NCBI RefSeq assembly: GCF_026151205.1
Contig: NC_087073.1
Span: 20,736,837 to 20,800,836, forward strand
Direction: 5' to 3'
DNA length: 64,000 bases
From: Bolinopsis microptera
Lineage: Eukaryota; Ctenophora; Tentaculata; Lobata; Bolinopsidae
The notes under the pieces were generated by a model. It made no database searches. It had not been told where the DNA came from and saw only the letters and a program-made list of their open reading frames with translations. The stretch's first letter is position 1. The number at the start of each line of letters is the position of its first letter. Shown here in pieces: positions 1-10,417 of the stretch. A program made the position numbers and the translations under genes.

Positions 1-810
1 CGCGGCTCCCCTGTATCGGAAATACGATAAAGGTGGTATAAGTAAAACAACAATGGTGGTACGTCACAATGTGATACAAGATTTAATCATTTAAAAATGT
101 TTGGTTTGATAACTTTGACAATAAGCAACAATTATAATATTTGTTTTATTCTGAATTAAAATTACAACAATAATTATTTAAAACTGAAAATATGATTTCT
201 GTATAAAAAAATTACCTGGCATGCACTTCTCGCGCATGTAAGAGAAGCAATAAAAGTTTTAAATTTGCAAGCTAGGTTATCAAATTCCGGGCCCAGAATT
301 ATTTTTCAGCCTAGTATGTAGTAGCCGTTCATTTATGACGTGACTCGGCTCTTAAAGCAAATTAAATGAAGGCGAAGTTTATATCTCCGCCTAAAGCACA
401 TTCCCCAAATTGCATTGCACGCGCATTACTGTAATTTCTTTCAAATTTCGTAAATCGAGATAAATTATTTTGCAATGCATTCAGAGTTAATATATGCACT
501 TATACAAATCACTTGCAATACTTTTGAGAGAGAATAACAAGCTCAAAAACTCTATTGACTTATTTCTCCATAAAAAGCACAATAGCGTTACAAGTAGATT
601 TTGTCGAGGTGCCTCGAAAGTTTTCTAAAACGATTCCCTGTTCAATTTTGATCTGACAATGCCAACTTATATTAGTGCATAATCAAGGAAGTTTCGTACG
701 TTGGATGTGCTTTTGGCGGAGATATAACGTGTGCCTTAAATGAAACACGCAGGTCATAAATTAAAAAAAACTTAAGTTATCTTTGATCTTGCAGCATAAT
801 GGCCTAGTCC
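1..810. other. No gene recognised
   Basis: AT-rich DNA without a convincing exon, RNA gene or element boundary. It lies beyond the 3' end of the adjacent minus-strand LINE. Confidence 0.5.
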
Positions 811-2933
811 CTAAAGTAAAAGTAAAGTAAAGTAAAATGTATGACATCACATCATCACACATGTCTACAAACTATCATCGCACTGTGTGAAAAAATATAT
901 AATAAATATTTCCCCACCAACATTAATTAATTATCAAATACAATATTTAAAAACAATTTCATCAAAAACATTATCCTATTTTAAAAACTTCCCAGTGGAA
1001 TAAAGATTTATAAAACGCTTCTTTGCCACATAAGGATGGAACCAAAGATAATTGTTATGTTTCTCTTTATTACTGACATAACTGGCTCCCTCAATTCTCA
1101 CTAAAACTTCATTAGAAACATTCCAAAAAAAGCAATCATTTGTGATACTTTTAGAAATCATATCTATCTTATATCCTTCTAATTTAATTTTAAAACCTAA
1201 AACTGTCACAGAGTTCTTGACGTCCGGAGGGAGTTTGTTCCAATATGGAATAACTCGCTCCGGGAGAAAAGACTTCTGGATATTCTTGACCTTTGTCACA
1301 CTTTTACTACATCTATTGGATGAAACCAGATTAAGACCTGATCTGCTTGGTCTGAACAAGTCTGTACCATAATCAGTCATACCATTAATAACCTTAAAAG
1401 CTTCAATAAGGTCCCCACGTATTCGCCGCTCTGCCAGCGTTGTCAAATTGAGGATTTCCAGTCTACGGCTGTAAGGAAGAGTACCCACCTCATCAATCAG
1501 ACGGGTAAACCGCCTCTGGACGCTCTCCAGCTCCAAAACAGTCCCCCAACTTCCATGAGCCGCAGGTGGATTCCACAATTGGACACAATACTCAAGATGA
1601 GGTCTTATTAAAGCTTTATATATAGCAATCATAACAGCCTTTTCTCTAATAACTAAATTCCTTACAATCCAACAAATCATACGATTTGCCTTAGCGATAC
1701 ATGCTTTGATCTGTTCGTTCCAAAGCAGGGAGCTATGGGTAATAACCCCCAAATCTTTTTCCTGTGCAGATACTTCAAGTTCTATACCATTTACCTTATA
1801 ATTTAAATTAGGATTGTTGTTAAAATTAATGTGCACTACTTTGCACTTGGCAGGATTAAATTGTAAAAGCCAAATACTTTCCCAAACTTCTAATTCTTCG
1901 ATATCTTCAGCAACACTACCGTGGTTAGCTGCATTACCAATTAATTTAAGATCATCAGCAAATAACTTTATCTTATTTTTTACAAGGTCAGGCAAATCAT
2001 TAATATACAGAATGAATAGGAGAGGGCCTAGAACTGACCCCTGAGGAACACCAGTTAAAACATGTTTAACCTCGGACCATTGTCCTTCTACAGAAACCCT
2101 CATAGTCCTGTCTGTCAGAAAATCTTTAATAACATCTAAAACCTTTCCTTTGACACCAAAGCCTTCCAATTTAGACAGAAGTCTAAAGTGGGGGACTGTG
2201 TCGAATGCCTTACTAAAATCAAAGTATAGAAGATCAACCGGGGCACCTTCATCTAAAATGTCAAGAATGTCATCAAATGTCTCTAAAAGATTAGATAAAC
2301 ACGATTTACCCTTAACAAATCCATGCTGATGCTTCGAAATTCGATGTTCTAGAAAATGTAATACATGTGCTCTCACCAACTTTTCATACACTTTGCACAA
2401 AATACAAGTTAATGAAACTGGTCTATAATTTAAGGGGTCCGATTTAATACCCTTTTTAAACAATGCTACAACAGATGCAGATTTCCACACTGCAGGTAAA
2501 GATCCTGTATCTGAACACTTTTGAAATAATAAATAGTCAATGCTTCAACAAAATTGTTGTCATAAGCTAGCGATTTCAACAACTTCGGATGAACACCATC
2601 CGGACCAGAACTCTTAAAAATGTTAAGCTTTAAAAGTTGCTTTTTTATATCAGAACTACTGACTTCCATATCATCACTATCATCAATACTCTCATTGTCA
2701 GGTCTTAAATTCTCAGTTTTAGGGAGAGGGCCAGGTGGTTCACGCACAAAAACAGAGCTAAAGGCACTTGCGAGTACCTCAGCTGACTCAGTCGAACTAT
2801 CTGTGCGTGTACCATCTCCTCTATCTAAAGAAACCACACTAGATTTAATTTGACGTTTATTTCGTAAATAAGAGTAAAAAGACTTACAATTCTGCTTCAG
2901 ATTAGATGTAATTTTCTTTTCATAGCTAACTTT
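811..2933 (-). mobile_element. CR1-type LINE, 3' half (reverse transcriptase and 3' end)
   Basis: This is the 3' half of a minus-strand non-LTR retrotransposon. The Copia element at 2934-8769 separates it from its endonuclease half (8770-9667). The right edge is exact, because the Copia target duplication ACTTT occurs at 2929-2933 and again at 8770-8774. The left edge is inferred from a short AAAGTAAAAGTAAAG-type microsatellite near 811-840. Such a tail would fit a CR1-type 3' end. The LINE was already resident when Copia inserted. Confidence 0.8.
976..2933 (-). pseudogene. LINE ORF2, reverse transcriptase part (frameshifted)
   Basis: In two overlapping frames (about 2933 to 2466, then 2490 to 976), this encodes the linker and reverse transcriptase of a CR1/jockey-like LINE. 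Visible RT motifs are the fingers segment NYRPVSLTCILCKVYEK, motif A DFSKAFDTV, the motif B region GVPQGSVLGPLLFILYINDL, and the catalytic motif FADDLKLIG, where FADD replaces YADD. A C-terminal region of about 200 residues follows. The frame changes near 2500-2535, where short homopolymers lie. It could be a decayed copy or a consensus indel. The 5' part of the same ORF is the endonuclease at 8770-9641. Confidence 0.85.
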
Positions 2934-3245
2934 TGTCATATATCCTTTTCTCTAGATTTCCTATATTAGGATATAATATCTTTATGTAACCCCATGTTTT
3001 CCTTAAGCATGGTTGTTTTATATGACAGACTCTAGAGACCTACTAGAGCTTACGATCCTTGACGGAGCTTTCTTGGTGAGTTACTTTCTCTCCGTCAAGT
3101 GTTTATGGGTTTATCCCTTTTACTCTTTATAGAAGTATTGTGAGTTATTCAGATTGACTAAAGGTATTATTTACTATACATTGATATAGATCATTTCAGC
3201 TTGGTTATACGATTACTGGGTTTCATTGCTTATTACCTACAAACA
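2934..3245 (+). repeat. Copia 5' LTR
   Basis: A 312-bp direct repeat with TG...CA ends, matching 8458-8769. The 5' edge follows ACTTT (2929-2933). The PBS starts one base downstream. Confidence 0.95.
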
Positions 3246-3246
3246 T

Positions 3247-3256
3247 TGGTAGCAGG
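3247..3256 (+). promoter_or_regulatory. Copia primer-binding site (initiator tRNA-Met type)
   Basis: TTGGTAGCAG lies directly after the 5' LTR. TGGTAGCAG is the complement of the 3' end of metazoan initiator tRNA-Met (CTGCTACCA), the usual minus-strand primer. Confidence 0.75.
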
Positions 3257-3279
3257 AAGACAGCAGACTACACTCAACG

Positions 3280-3840
3280 ATGAAGAACAAAGTTCCATCC
3301 TTCAGTGGGAAGGCCAGTGAGTACAGCAAATGGAAGAAGCTAGTCACCATGTGGGCGACAGTTTGTGAAGAGGATGACACTAAGAAACAGGGTGTCTTAC
3401 TTATCATGAACATGGCTGACAAGGCGTCAGATTTACTAATTGATGAAGCAGACACTAGCGTAGCTGTAATCATTAAAAAATTGGACTGTATTTATGAAAG
3501 CGACAATGATCTTATGGACCAATTTGATCAATTTTACAGATTTAGACGCAGTAAAGATCAAACTATGAAAGAGTATATTCACTTTTACGAAAGCAAGGTT
3601 GCTAAACTGAAAACTGGTGGACTTGAAATTCCAGATTTAATTCTTTCATATCTAATTATTGAAGGAGCGCAGCTCAGTGAAAGTGACAAGCGCATCGCTA
3701 ATGCAACATGTACTAATAAAACTATGAGTGACTCCAAAAAAGCACTGTTGCGATTAACTGATTCACATGTTAACACCCCCTTAATCACGTCTCTTCCAAG
3801 ATTCAGATTAGACCCGTTGTTAAAGAGGAGCAAGAGATAA
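3280..3840 (+). CDS. Copia Gag, N-terminal part
   Basis: This 186-codon open frame starts 34 bases after the LTR and encodes the Gag of the Copia element. The start has the family-typical pattern of a short N-terminus followed by a W-containing helix (SGKASEYSKWKKLVTMW). The rest resembles the UBN2-type Gag domain (QFYRFRRSKDQTMKEYIHFYE). It stops at 3840 after an apparent one-base frame change near the CCCCC run around 3776-3780. The remaining Gag, including the zinc knuckle at about 3951-3992 (CYGCGDLNHMIRDC, CX2CX4HX4C), continues in the next frame together with Pol. Confidence 0.85.
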   Translation: MKNKVPSFSGKASEYSKWKKLVTMWATVCEEDDTKKQGVLLIMNMADKASDLLIDEADTSVAVIIKKLDCIYESDNDLMDQFDQFYRFRRSKDQTMKEYIHFYESKVAKLKTGGLEIPDLILSYLIIEGAQLSESDKRIANATCTNKTMSDSKKALLRLTDSHVNTPLITSLPRFRLDPLLKRSKR

Positions 3841-6659
3841 ACTTCTATGGGAGTCATCAAGAAGAAGAGGAGGTACTGTACAACAGAGACAGAAGAAATC
3901 AAAGACCCCCATTTAACAGAGATCAAAGAAACACGACCTACAGCCGCGAGTGTTATGGATGTGGTGACCTGAACCATATGATTAGAGACTGCCCTCATGT
4001 ACGTGAATTGCGGCAAAGAATGACTGGATCCAACAACAGATCCAACAATAATAGCAGATCCAACAATAGCAGATCCAACAACAATAGCAGAGGCTATAAT
4101 AATTATTTATGTTCTGAAGAAGCTAGCTATGATGATCAGTTTTATGAGAGCCAACAGAGCTCATCTGATGTAAGTGGGATACCTATATTCTTCCAATCTA
4201 ATATTGGAAGCGAGATTGAGACTATAATTTTAGTTGACGAAACAATCAATCAAGCAGTTCTTGATTGCGGAGCCAGTCGTACCGTATGTGGCACAGAATG
4301 GTACACAATTTACCTAGACTCACTCCCTGAAAAGGTTAGAGAACAAGTGACTGAATACCCTTCCGACACCATGTTCAGGTTTGGGGTCGGCACTATGAGA
4401 GCATCAAAGAGAGTTCTTATCCCAGTGACAATATGCAAACGTGACATCAGATTAGAAGTAGATGTGGTAGCCACGGATATTCCCCTCCTCATATCACTAC
4501 AGACTATGAAAGCTTTAGGAATGAATATTGATTTTGAGACCGATGAAGCTAAGATTGATGGTAATTCATTCTCCTTAACAACAACAAGTACAGGACATTA
4601 TGCCTTACCACTAGCAAAAGAGAGAGACCCATCCTATGTCAAAAATGTCACTTGTGAGATTATGATTGCCAATGAAGATCATACAGGCTTACTTGAAGCT
4701 AAGAAGAAAGCCCTTAAACTTCATAAGCGCTTTGCACATGCAGGTTCAGGGAGAGTAATTAAACTTCTGAAGAATGCAGATATGTCCAATAAAGAAGTTG
4801 AGAGAGAGCTGATAGTTTTAGATACCTCTTGTGACTACTGCCTTAAACATAAACGTGCTCATCTAAGACCCACAGTTGCTTTACCTCTTGCATACCAATT
4901 CAATGAATTAGTAACTATGGATCTCAAGCAGATAAATGGAACTTGGATCCTTCATTGCTGTGACTATGTAACCCGTTTCTCATCTGCACACGTCCTGATG
5001 AGCAAAGACTCAGATGAGGTGATGGAGAAACTTTTTGAATGTTGGATTTCAGTATTCGGGCCACCGGAAAAGATTCTTACAGACAACGGCGGAGAATTTG
5101 TCAATGACAAATGGCAGTCAATGTTTGCAGCTTTCAACATACTACACAAAGACACTGCTTCAGAAGCACCATTCCAGAACGGTATTTGCGAACGTCACAA
5201 TGACTTGATTGGTCACATGACTCAAAAGGTAATGGAGGATGTTAAATGCAAGATTGAAATTGCTCTTATGTGGGCTATACACGCTAAAAATTCTCTTATT
5301 AGCGTACTAGGTTTCTCACCGTACCAGTTAGTCTTTGGGAAGAATCCAAACATTCCAGGAAATAGTACCAATAAATTACCAGCAATGTCATCGTACACAT
5401 CCAGTCAAACTGTTGCAAATCACCTAAACAGCTTGAGAATGTCTAGAGAAGCTTACATCAAAGCAGAGAATGCAGAAAGAGTGGCTCGTGCGATGAGAGG
5501 ACGAGTTTATGCTGGAACACACCAAAGGTTCTTCAGTGGGGATATTGTATATTACAAGAAGAGAGACTTAAAACAATGGCAAGGACCAGGAAAAGTACTT
5601 GGACAAGATGGAGCGCAGGTATTGGTCAAAACAGGAGCCAGAACCTTAATAAAAGTCCATCCTTGTAAGCTAATCTTAAAGCAAACTGCTGAAAAACAGA
5701 TGAACTCACCAGATCAGACACAAGCAGAAGAAATTGAACAGACTAATAAGAGTCCTGAGAAACAGACAATCCCTGATAACACCGACAGTGATTCTGATGA
5801 TGATGAACCTAGACCAGTCATTCCTCCATTAGAACAGGTAACAGAAGACACTGCTGCAAGCACAGAGCATAACAACATCGAAGTTGACGCAGAGAAAGAA
5901 AATGTGCAAAATGAGACACCAGAAATACAGCCTGAGTCTATGGAGATAGAAGCAACAGTCGAGGAACCAGTCAACACAGAGGAATTCTTTGATGCTGAGG
6001 ATTCCATAGATGAGGCAAAGGACAATGGAATATCTTCCAGACTTAGATCACGCTCATCGACTCAAATGACAAAAGGAGATGTCATCTACATTAAGAACAT
6101 TGAATTCAACACATGGGTGTCATGCAGCCTAATTGAAAAAGAAGGACTGGCAGGTGAACGATGGAAAGTTGTCAACAATTCAGGTGAACGCTTCATTGTT
6201 GACCTAGAATTGGTCGAATGGTTACGAACCAAAGAGATGCCTGCTAAAAATGATGATGCAGGATTATTTGCTGATGCAATTGGAGACGAAAAGATTTGGT
6301 TAAACATAGCTAGACCATCATCCAACGAAGAAGAAATTGCAATGGAAAAGGAAATGCAACAATGGCAGAAGTTCGACGTCTACGAAGAAGTTGATAAAAT
6401 AAAATTTCCAAATCAAGAAGTGTTATCATGTCGTTGGGTTATAAATCAAAAGGAGAAACCAGAGGGTTTATGCACCAAAGCTCGCCTTGTGATAAGAGGA
6501 TTCCAGGAGTCCAATCCTCAGGTAGCTGACTCACCTACAGCTGGTAAATGTGTCACAAGAACATTCATCATGCTAGCTAACATGATATGTTTGAGTACAA
6601 ACTATTGTGCATTGACGTACGTGCTGCCTTTTTGCAGTCCAAGCCTTTGGATAGGTTGA
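3801..6659 (+). CDS. Copia Gag C-terminus, protease, integrase and start of RT
   Basis: One open frame covers the end of Gag and most of Pol. It opens with a short acidic linker and the zinc knuckle (about 3951-3992). The retropepsin active site is LDCGAS near 4263, with Cys where many Copia proteases have Ser or Thr. Next come the HHCC zinc finger of integrase (about 4725-4860) and the DDE core: MDLKQI near 4918, TDNGGEF near 5083 and NGICERHND near 5190. An acidic linker follows, then the beginning of RT (SCRWVINQKEKPEG, KARLVIRGFQE). The frame is lost about 6590 and continues in the next CDS. The first ATG in this frame is at 3978, inside the knuckle, so it is not a real start. Confidence 0.88.
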   Translation: MQIRPVVKEEQEINFYGSHQEEEEVLYNRDRRNQRPPFNRDQRNTTYSRECYGCGDLNHMIRDCPHVRELRQRMTGSNNRSNNNSRSNNSRSNNNSRGYNNYLCSEEASYDDQFYESQQSSSDVSGIPIFFQSNIGSEIETIILVDETINQAVLDCGASRTVCGTEWYTIYLDSLPEKVREQVTEYPSDTMFRFGVGTMRASKRVLIPVTICKRDIRLEVDVVATDIPLLISLQTMKALGMNIDFETDEAKIDGNSFSLTTTSTGHYALPLAKERDPSYVKNVTCEIMIANEDHTGLLEAKKKALKLHKRFAHAGSGRVIKLLKNADMSNKEVERELIVLDTSCDYCLKHKRAHLRPTVALPLAYQFNELVTMDLKQINGTWILHCCDYVTRFSSAHVLMSKDSDEVMEKLFECWISVFGPPEKILTDNGGEFVNDKWQSMFAAFNILHKDTASEAPFQNGICERHNDLIGHMTQKVMEDVKCKIEIALMWAIHAKNSLISVLGFSPYQLVFGKNPNIPGNSTNKLPAMSSYTSSQTVANHLNSLRMSREAYIKAENAERVARAMRGRVYAGTHQRFFSGDIVYYKKRDLKQWQGPGKVLGQDGAQVLVKTGARTLIKVHPCKLILKQTAEKQMNSPDQTQAEEIEQTNKSPEKQTIPDNTDSDSDDDEPRPVIPPLEQVTEDTAASTEHNNIEVDAEKENVQNETPEIQPESMEIEATVEEPVNTEEFFDAEDSIDEAKDNGISSRLRSRSSTQMTKGDVIYIKNIEFNTWVSCSLIEKEGLAGERWKVVNNSGERFIVDLELVEWLRTKEMPAKNDDAGLFADAIGDEKIWLNIARPSSNEEEIAMEKEMQQWQKFDVYEEVDKIKFPNQEVLSCRWVINQKEKPEGLCTKARLVIRGFQESNPQVADSPTAGKCVTRTFIMLANMICLSTNYCALTYVLPFCSPSLWIG

Positions 6660-7858
6660 TATTGGTTAAACCCCCAAAGGAGAAGAGAACTGATAACAAC
6701 ATGGTTTGGAGACTCAAGAAGCCTGTATATGGCCTGAATGATGCTGCCAGGGCATGGTATATGACGGTGAAAGAAGAGCTTATTCTTTATGGTTGTGTTC
6801 AGATGCCACTTGACAAGTCAGTTTTTGTGTACCAACCCAATGAAGAATTCTCGGGTTTCCTAAATGTGCATGTGGACGATTTCTTAGCGGCGGGAAATAA
6901 GGACTTCCATGAAAAAGTTTTAAGGAGATTGAAAGAGAAGTTTCAGATTGGAACAGAGGAGTACGGTGACTTCACCTATGTTGGTTGGAACATAAAACAA
7001 TCTGCTGTATCTAATAATACCGTGACTATTGATCAAATAGATTACCAAGAAACTAAAATTAGCCCTGTAAGTATAAGCTCAGGAAGGAGAAATCAACCTG
7101 ATTATGAACTGAGCGATCTTGAGAAGACTGAGTTTCAACAACTACTAGGCAAGCTTCAGTGGATAACATCTCAAAGCCGCCCTGACCTACGCTACAAAGT
7201 CCTCGAAAGCAGTATGAAAGCAGCAAAGCCTAGAGTTTCTGATTTAATAAATCTAAATGCTATTGTCAAGAAATTAAAGAAGCAAACGGTAACCATAATG
7301 CTTCCATCCTTGTCTAAAGACATCTCTCAATTAAAGATCTATGCTTATGCTGATGCTTCGCTTAATATGCTCCCTGGTAGGACATCAAGTGCACGCGGGC
7401 ACGCTATATTTCTCGTTAGTGGAGACAGTGCAGGAATTTTATCATGGTGCTCAAGAAAGATCAAAAAAGTTACCAAGACCATCAGTTATGCAGAAGCCAT
7501 GGCTCTTGGTGAATGTTTGGATGAAGCTTATCTGATACGAGAGACTATCATCACCGCTCTATGTCTATCTCAAAATAAGACAAAAGACACTGTTCCTATC
7601 ATTGGTTTAACTGACAATTTATCTGTAAAAGAGAACATCTACTCTACTAATCCATCTGTTGACTTAAAGATGAGAGTACAAGTTGCATATCTCAGAAAGA
7701 TTATAGACGATGAGGAGATAAACAAGGTTGTATGGATTCCTGATCCTCAGCAACTAGCTGACTGTCTTACCAAAAGTCCAAAAAATAAAGATCCAGTGGA
7801 AAATTTACTGGCTGTTATTCAGACTGGGAAGCTGAATATTCATCCTATTCAACACTAA
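6587..7858 (+). CDS. Copia reverse transcriptase (remainder) and RNase H
   Basis: This continues the RT in a shifted frame. Motif A is CIDVRAAFLQ; KPVYGLNDAARAWY is the hallmark Copia RT block; VHVDDFLAAG is the catalytic DD motif. RNase H follows from about 7335: AYADAS carries the first Asp, then SYAEAMAL with the Glu, LTDNLSV with the second Asp, and the C-terminal WIPDPQQLADCLTK. The stop is at 7858, about 600 bases before the 3' LTR. The overlap with the upstream frame reflects a one-base difference near 6590. Either this copy is defective or the consensus has an indel. Confidence 0.88.
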   Translation: MFEYKLLCIDVRAAFLQSKPLDRLILVKPPKEKRTDNNMVWRLKKPVYGLNDAARAWYMTVKEELILYGCVQMPLDKSVFVYQPNEEFSGFLNVHVDDFLAAGNKDFHEKVLRRLKEKFQIGTEEYGDFTYVGWNIKQSAVSNNTVTIDQIDYQETKISPVSISSGRRNQPDYELSDLEKTEFQQLLGKLQWITSQSRPDLRYKVLESSMKAAKPRVSDLINLNAIVKKLKKQTVTIMLPSLSKDISQLKIYAYADASLNMLPGRTSSARGHAIFLVSGDSAGILSWCSRKIKKVTKTISYAEAMALGECLDEAYLIRETIITALCLSQNKTKDTVPIIGLTDNLSVKENIYSTNPSVDLKMRVQVAYLRKIIDDEEINKVVWIPDPQQLADCLTKSPKNKDPVENLLAVIQTGKLNIHPIQH

Positions 7859-8457
7859 TTCTTCCTGGTTATGCCTGGTCCTATTCTAAACCGGTGTTTT
7901 GACTGTTGGCGTGTTGAGTAGAGAGGGTGTTGTCTTTCCCAGAAAAAAACTTGAGTTAACCTTCTTATTGGACAGTTGGGCTTGTTTAAGGTGCCCGATG
8001 ATCTGAAGTGAGTCATCTGGTGTGTATGATGGCTGAAGTGTCTTGCTCTTCTCTCCTGCTGTAAGTTTTCTTTGTGTATGCTTCTGGTGGATGATTCTCT
8101 CTACTCTACTACTCTGCTATCTTCAAAACTGAATTGGCCATGGACTTTTGTATTGTATTGTAAAAGACATTTATTGTAAGAGATGCTGTGTTTTAATTGG
8201 CATTGGTGACTACTTGAGATTTATTTATTATATTTGATGAACTTATAATTTGCGGGGTTTTTATTCTACTTATTTGATAATATTATGAGAGTGTACTTTT
8301 AATAATGCTTTTATATTTGTTAGAGTTTATAGTGAGAGATATTGAGTATCTCATTTTAATATTTTAATCAAGCAAGAATGCTTTGTCTTTCCTCTGGGTG
8401 ATTTAATCGTTTCTAGTTTTCTAACTTTGTTAGGCGGGATATTGTTAGGCGGGATAT
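7859..8457 (+). other. Copia 3' untranslated region with duplicated polypurine-tract segment
   Basis: Non-coding region between RNase H and the 3' LTR. It ends with two tandem copies of TTAGGCGGGATATTG (8430-8444 and 8445-8459). The second copy overlaps the first bases of the LTR. The purine-rich GGCGGGATA is the likely plus-strand primer. Confidence 0.7.
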
Positions 8458-8769
8458 TGTCATATATCCTTTTCTCTAGATTTCCTATATTAGGATATAA
8501 TATCTTTATGTAACCCCATGTTTTCCTTAAGCATGGTTGTTTTATATGACAGACTCTAGAGACCTACTAGAGCTTACGATCCTTGACGGAGCTTTCTTGG
8601 TGAGTTACTTTCTCTCCGTCAAGTGTTTATGGGTTTATCCCTTTTACTCTTTATAGAAGTATTGTGAGTTATTCAGATTGACTAAAGGTATTATTTACTA
8701 TACATTGATATAGATCATTTCAGCTTGGTTATACGATTACTGGGTTTCATTGCTTATTACCTACAAACA
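8458..8769 (+). repeat. Copia 3' LTR
   Basis: A 312-bp copy of the 5' LTR, no differences seen by eye. It is followed directly by the target duplication ACTTT (8770-8774). Confidence 0.95.
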
Positions 8770-9641
8770 ACTTTAGCTTTAATCTCTGCTACTTCATAAG
8801 TATGTTGTTTGCTACTTGCATAACTAAAATTAACATCAGATGGATTAATATCAAACTCAGCCCATGCTTTATCTTTATTCTTTCTCATTCGTTTAAGTGC
8901 AGATGTACTCCATGGCAACTTGACAGGTCTGTTGTCGAGATAAACCGAAGCAGTCGGAACAGCTGCAGCAACAGTCTCCAGTTTACCATGTAATTCAGCC
9001 CACATATCTTGAACATCATTGGTAGAACTATAATCCCAGTCGATATTTTTCAAACTAAAATTTAATAACTCTTCAGAGGAAATCTTACCCCATATAGGTT
9101 TGATAATCTTCTCTTTTAAACATTTGCTAGTATCCGGCGAAACAACTAGTTCGACAAGTATCCCAACATGATCACTCTTACCAAGCGGAGAAACGATCTT
9201 ACAACCGTTGACAAGAGCATCATTTGTATACAGGACCTGATCAAGAAGACTCTCCTGGAGAGTATCCTTCACAAGCCGTCTTCTAGTTGTCTCGTTGGTG
9301 AAATACCAAGTTAAACCACTGTCATTGAAAACATCCATGAATTTCTGTTGAGTAACTAAAAACTGGTTCTTGCTAGCAATATTACTATTTATGCTACCAG
9401 TTTCCCATAAAACATTTGGTAAATTAAAATCTCCTAAAAGGAGTGTTTCAAAATCATTCCTTTCACTACAGATGCTCTTGATACAAGATATTAACGCATT
9501 ATTCTGTTCTAAATTCAATGAAGTGGATCTGTAAATACAACAAATACTAATCAGTCCACCTGATGTGTTGATATTAACAGCTAAAGAATCCGGTGCCTTT
9601 AAAAAAGAGTTCAAGCAATTTTTGAACCGTTTAGCAAACAT
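8770..9641 (-). pseudogene. LINE apurinic-type endonuclease fragment and linker
   Basis: The minus-strand frame encodes about 290 residues of LINE ORF2. Exonuclease-endonuclease-phosphatase motifs are visible: LLLGDFNLPNVLWE (catalytic Asp-Phe-Asn) and, near the domain's end, PLGKSDHVGI with the SDH catalytic triplet. LLDQVLYTND is the Asp-Gln block typical of these endonucleases. The following linker runs up to the Copia insertion and is continued by the first codons of the RT half at 2933. The first third of the domain is absent, so the copy cannot be active. Confidence 0.8.
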
Positions 9642-9667
9642 AACATTTGCATATGAAGGATTTTGTT
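8770..9667 (-). mobile_element. CR1-type LINE, 5' half (endonuclease), truncated
   Basis: This is the 5' portion of the LINE split by Copia. It encodes the C-terminal two-thirds of an APE-like endonuclease on the minus strand. The N-terminal endonuclease motifs are missing and the frame meets a stop just upstream at about 9665. The LINE is therefore 5'-truncated, as is usual for dead-on-arrival copies. Confidence 0.75.
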
Positions 9668-10417
9668 AGTTCCAAAACTAAAAACGTGGTTGGTGGTGAT
9701 CCTGGCTTTTACTATTATATTATATTTGCTCTATCCAGAGCCCCTGCGCTTGCAGTGGTGCGCGGTGCCTTCTGGCCGGCGCTTGTGAAACAAGCGAAAG
9801 CACATGGTTAGGTGAAATATTATATACAAGTTTATAATTTTTAAATAGTTTCATCATTACATCCAACTTCATCATTAGAAAATGTATCACCACTGGTAGT
9901 AGTCAGAATTTCACCTTGCACACTCACAAACCATTGTATTGGTGGCCCGAATCCTGCCACTTAAAGCATTTGGTGCGGACAGCTGTTCAACAGGCTTCAC
10001 ATTCCAGTAAGGATTGCCCAATGTTGATGGGCTTTGAGCATGGCGCACAGACCTGCTTAATCAATTCGTTATCATGATAATGTGTCAGTTAGGTCAGACC
10101 CGTAGATCCAACCCTCTGTGCTTACTCCTTGTAGGTTGATAACCTACCTAGACACGCACCGAGTAGGACTCGTCGATGGTCTTGTAACAAATAGTTTACA
10201 AGTATCACCTATTATCTTTCTCCTTACTAAAAACTTTTTCCCTTAATTATTTTCCCTCAAAAAAATACAGTTCTTCATGTGGCTTACAAATTCAGCTAAA
10301 CCCTTGCTTCCTAAGTTAATGTTATCGTTACCTCTAGTTAATTTAACAGATAGTCAATTTTTTTTAACTGTACGAACCCTGAAACCAGATATTGGGAAAA
10401 TATTTTGTCCTGAACTA
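9668..10417. other. No gene; repetitive DNA with a variant GTAGGTT palindrome
   Basis: No exon seen. The stretch 10131-10147 (GTAGGTTGATAACCTAC) with nearby ACTCGTCGATGG is a diverged member of the palindromic repeat found also at 34226-34325, 37050-37160 and 37668-37765. Confidence 0.5.

Larger units (their letters stand above)
2934..8769 (+). mobile_element. Complete Ty1/Copia LTR retrotransposon
   Basis: A 5.8-kb element on the plus strand. The LTRs are 2934-3245 and 8458-8769, each 312 bp, beginning TGTCATAT and ending CAAACA. They look identical by eye. The 5-bp target duplication ACTTT flanks both ends. A primer-binding site complementary to the 3' end of initiator tRNA-Met follows the 5' LTR. 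Domain order is Gag, protease, integrase, reverse transcriptase, RNase H; integrase before RT defines Copia. Identical LTRs imply a recent insertion, but the internal region has two frame changes (about 3790-3815 and about 6590). It sits inside the minus-strand LINE ORF2. Confidence 0.95.
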
